From the NCBI RefSeq assembly GCF_013414195.1, contig NZ_JAATTV010000013.1:48119-112118 (forward strand): 64,000 bases of DNA, in the 5' to 3' direction. Made by a program: the position numbers and the translations under genes. This DNA is from Psychrobacter sp. BI730 (GTDB lineage Bacteria; Pseudomonadota; Gammaproteobacteria; Pseudomonadales; Moraxellaceae). The notes under the pieces are model-generated. The model made no database searches and was not told the DNA's origin. It worked only from the letters and a program-made list of their open reading frames with translations. This document shows positions 63,491 through 64,000 of this stretch, piece by piece (positions within the stretch are counted from its first letter, which is position 1; each line of letters starts with the position of its first letter).

Positions 63491-63954
63491 ATTATTATAT
63501 AGTGAATTGTAACGCGGTGGAACGACTGTAAGATATTTACTAAACTTAAGAAAGCTGATAATTCAAGTATTAAGGAAAGTTGAAGTTACACCTTTAATAA
63601 ATAAGAACAGCTATTTGTGATACTAATGAGTTCGAACATAATTTTACTAATTACTGGAAAAGCAATAATAACTGTGCTAAAACAAACACTATAAAATGCA
63701 TTGATACATTTTTATTACAAATGAAAATTATCCAGTAATATTATTGCCAGTTATATACAATACAAAAATATAATAACGCTACTTTCAATTCAAATTTCAA
63801 TCTATTTATATGTTGAAAATTGGATTTATAGTTAATTGGAATAATTTTTATATTTGACTTTCTTATTAGATATTTGAAGGGTAAGTTAACCTATAGTCAG
63901 TCCAAAATAGAAAAGGTACAATGCTTTTAAACCAAGCAAAGAGAAATATAAAAG
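63491..63954. other. AT-rich region left of the IS630-like element
   Basis: This is 464 bp, strongly AT-rich, without a supported gene. The adaptor promoter lies at the left. The left end of a mobile element (CTATAGTCAGTCCAAAATAG-like, starting about 63891) is plausible at its right, consistent with a TA-targeting IS630 element. Confidence 0.4.
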
Positions 63955-64000
63955 ATGACCTACTCAGCAGATTTTCGAGCACAAGTTATCAAAAACATTG
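63891..64000 (+). mobile_element. Left end of a probable IS630-family insertion sequence
   Basis: The edge of the window holds the start of an IS. A candidate terminal repeat begins near CTATAGTCAG (63891) and a transposase frame opens at 63955. The right end and target-site duplication are outside the window, so boundaries are tentative. Confidence 0.5.
63955..64000 (+). CDS. IS630-family transposase, N-terminal fragment
   Basis: The 15 codons present encode MTYSADFRAQVIKNI, the typical opening of IS630-family transposases (MTYSxDFRxxVL...) that leads into a helix-turn-helix. The gene runs off the window. The ATG follows AAAG. Whether the copy is intact is unknown. Confidence 0.6.
   Translation, partial: MTYSADFRAQVIKNI

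Noticed and set aside
1..64000. tRNA or rRNA genes
   Set aside because: No cloverleaf-like T-loop/acceptor pattern or rRNA signature was found on either strand.

Overview
The window looks like a chromosomal segment of a Psychrobacter-like gammaproteobacterium (family Moraxellaceae). This is inferred from moderate GC, the gene set (FadE with a long tail, a YtjB-like gene divergent from serB, radC divergent from coaBC, a yeiE/yeiH pair, a CspA-type cold-shock gene) and the frequent Asp/Ser/Thr/Asn-rich disordered inserts in otherwise ordinary proteins. No tRNA, rRNA, CRISPR array or prophage was seen. Most of the window is housekeeping and metabolism.

Layout. 1-6.6 kb: 3' part of a fadD-like ligase, rph, two small envelope genes, a possible OmpA-like gene remnant, bioB-hemJ, an SCP2-domain gene and a small membrane protein. 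6.8-16.3 kb: a DUF368 transporter, serB with a divergent YtjB/AhpA-like gene, a small acidic gene, a UPF0149 gene, two consecutive YbjQ-family genes joined by an open in-frame linker, a BASS transporter and an FNT channel. 16.5-23.4 kb: valS, then an AT-rich block (a 92-aa orphan and a Ser/Thr kinase) next to a TerF-like TerD+vWA gene. 23.4-28.5 kb: an NMT1/THI5-like gene behind a TPP riboswitch, a DUF454 gene, a csp gene with a long leader, and yeiH/yeiE. 28.5-34.9 kb: two universal stress genes, one apparently starting at ATT, an M16 protease and two Nudix hydrolases. 35-45 kb: an MpaB-like oxygenase with a 15-bp tandem repeat, a DUF2799 lipoprotein, nhaA, a TauE/SafE gene, a dicarboxylate symporter and fadE. 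45-55 kb: radC/coaBC, where coaBC carries a His-rich insert, a second TauE/SafE gene, an HDAC-like deacetylase, a YbjN gene, an orphan gene and ccmABCDE. 55-64 kb: an aldo/keto reductase, metNIQ, a two-component system whose kinase has a large insert in its ATPase domain, an RND-type adaptor lipoprotein, and the start of an IS630-like transposase at the right edge.

Strongest leads. (1) A TPP riboswitch on the minus strand at about 24532-24631 precedes a signal-peptide-less NMT1/THI5-like gene with no permease or ATPase beside it, so that gene is probably part of thiamine or HMP supply. (2) The second universal stress gene aligns to its paralogue, at exactly equal length, only if translation starts at an ATT with a well-placed AGGAG. 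(3) Two YbjQ genes share a frame and are separated by one TAA plus a 31-codon repeat-rich open linker. (4) A kinase with atypical codon use sits beside TerF. (5) CoaBC has a 15-His insert and a sensor kinase has an insert of about 240 residues inside its catalytic domain.
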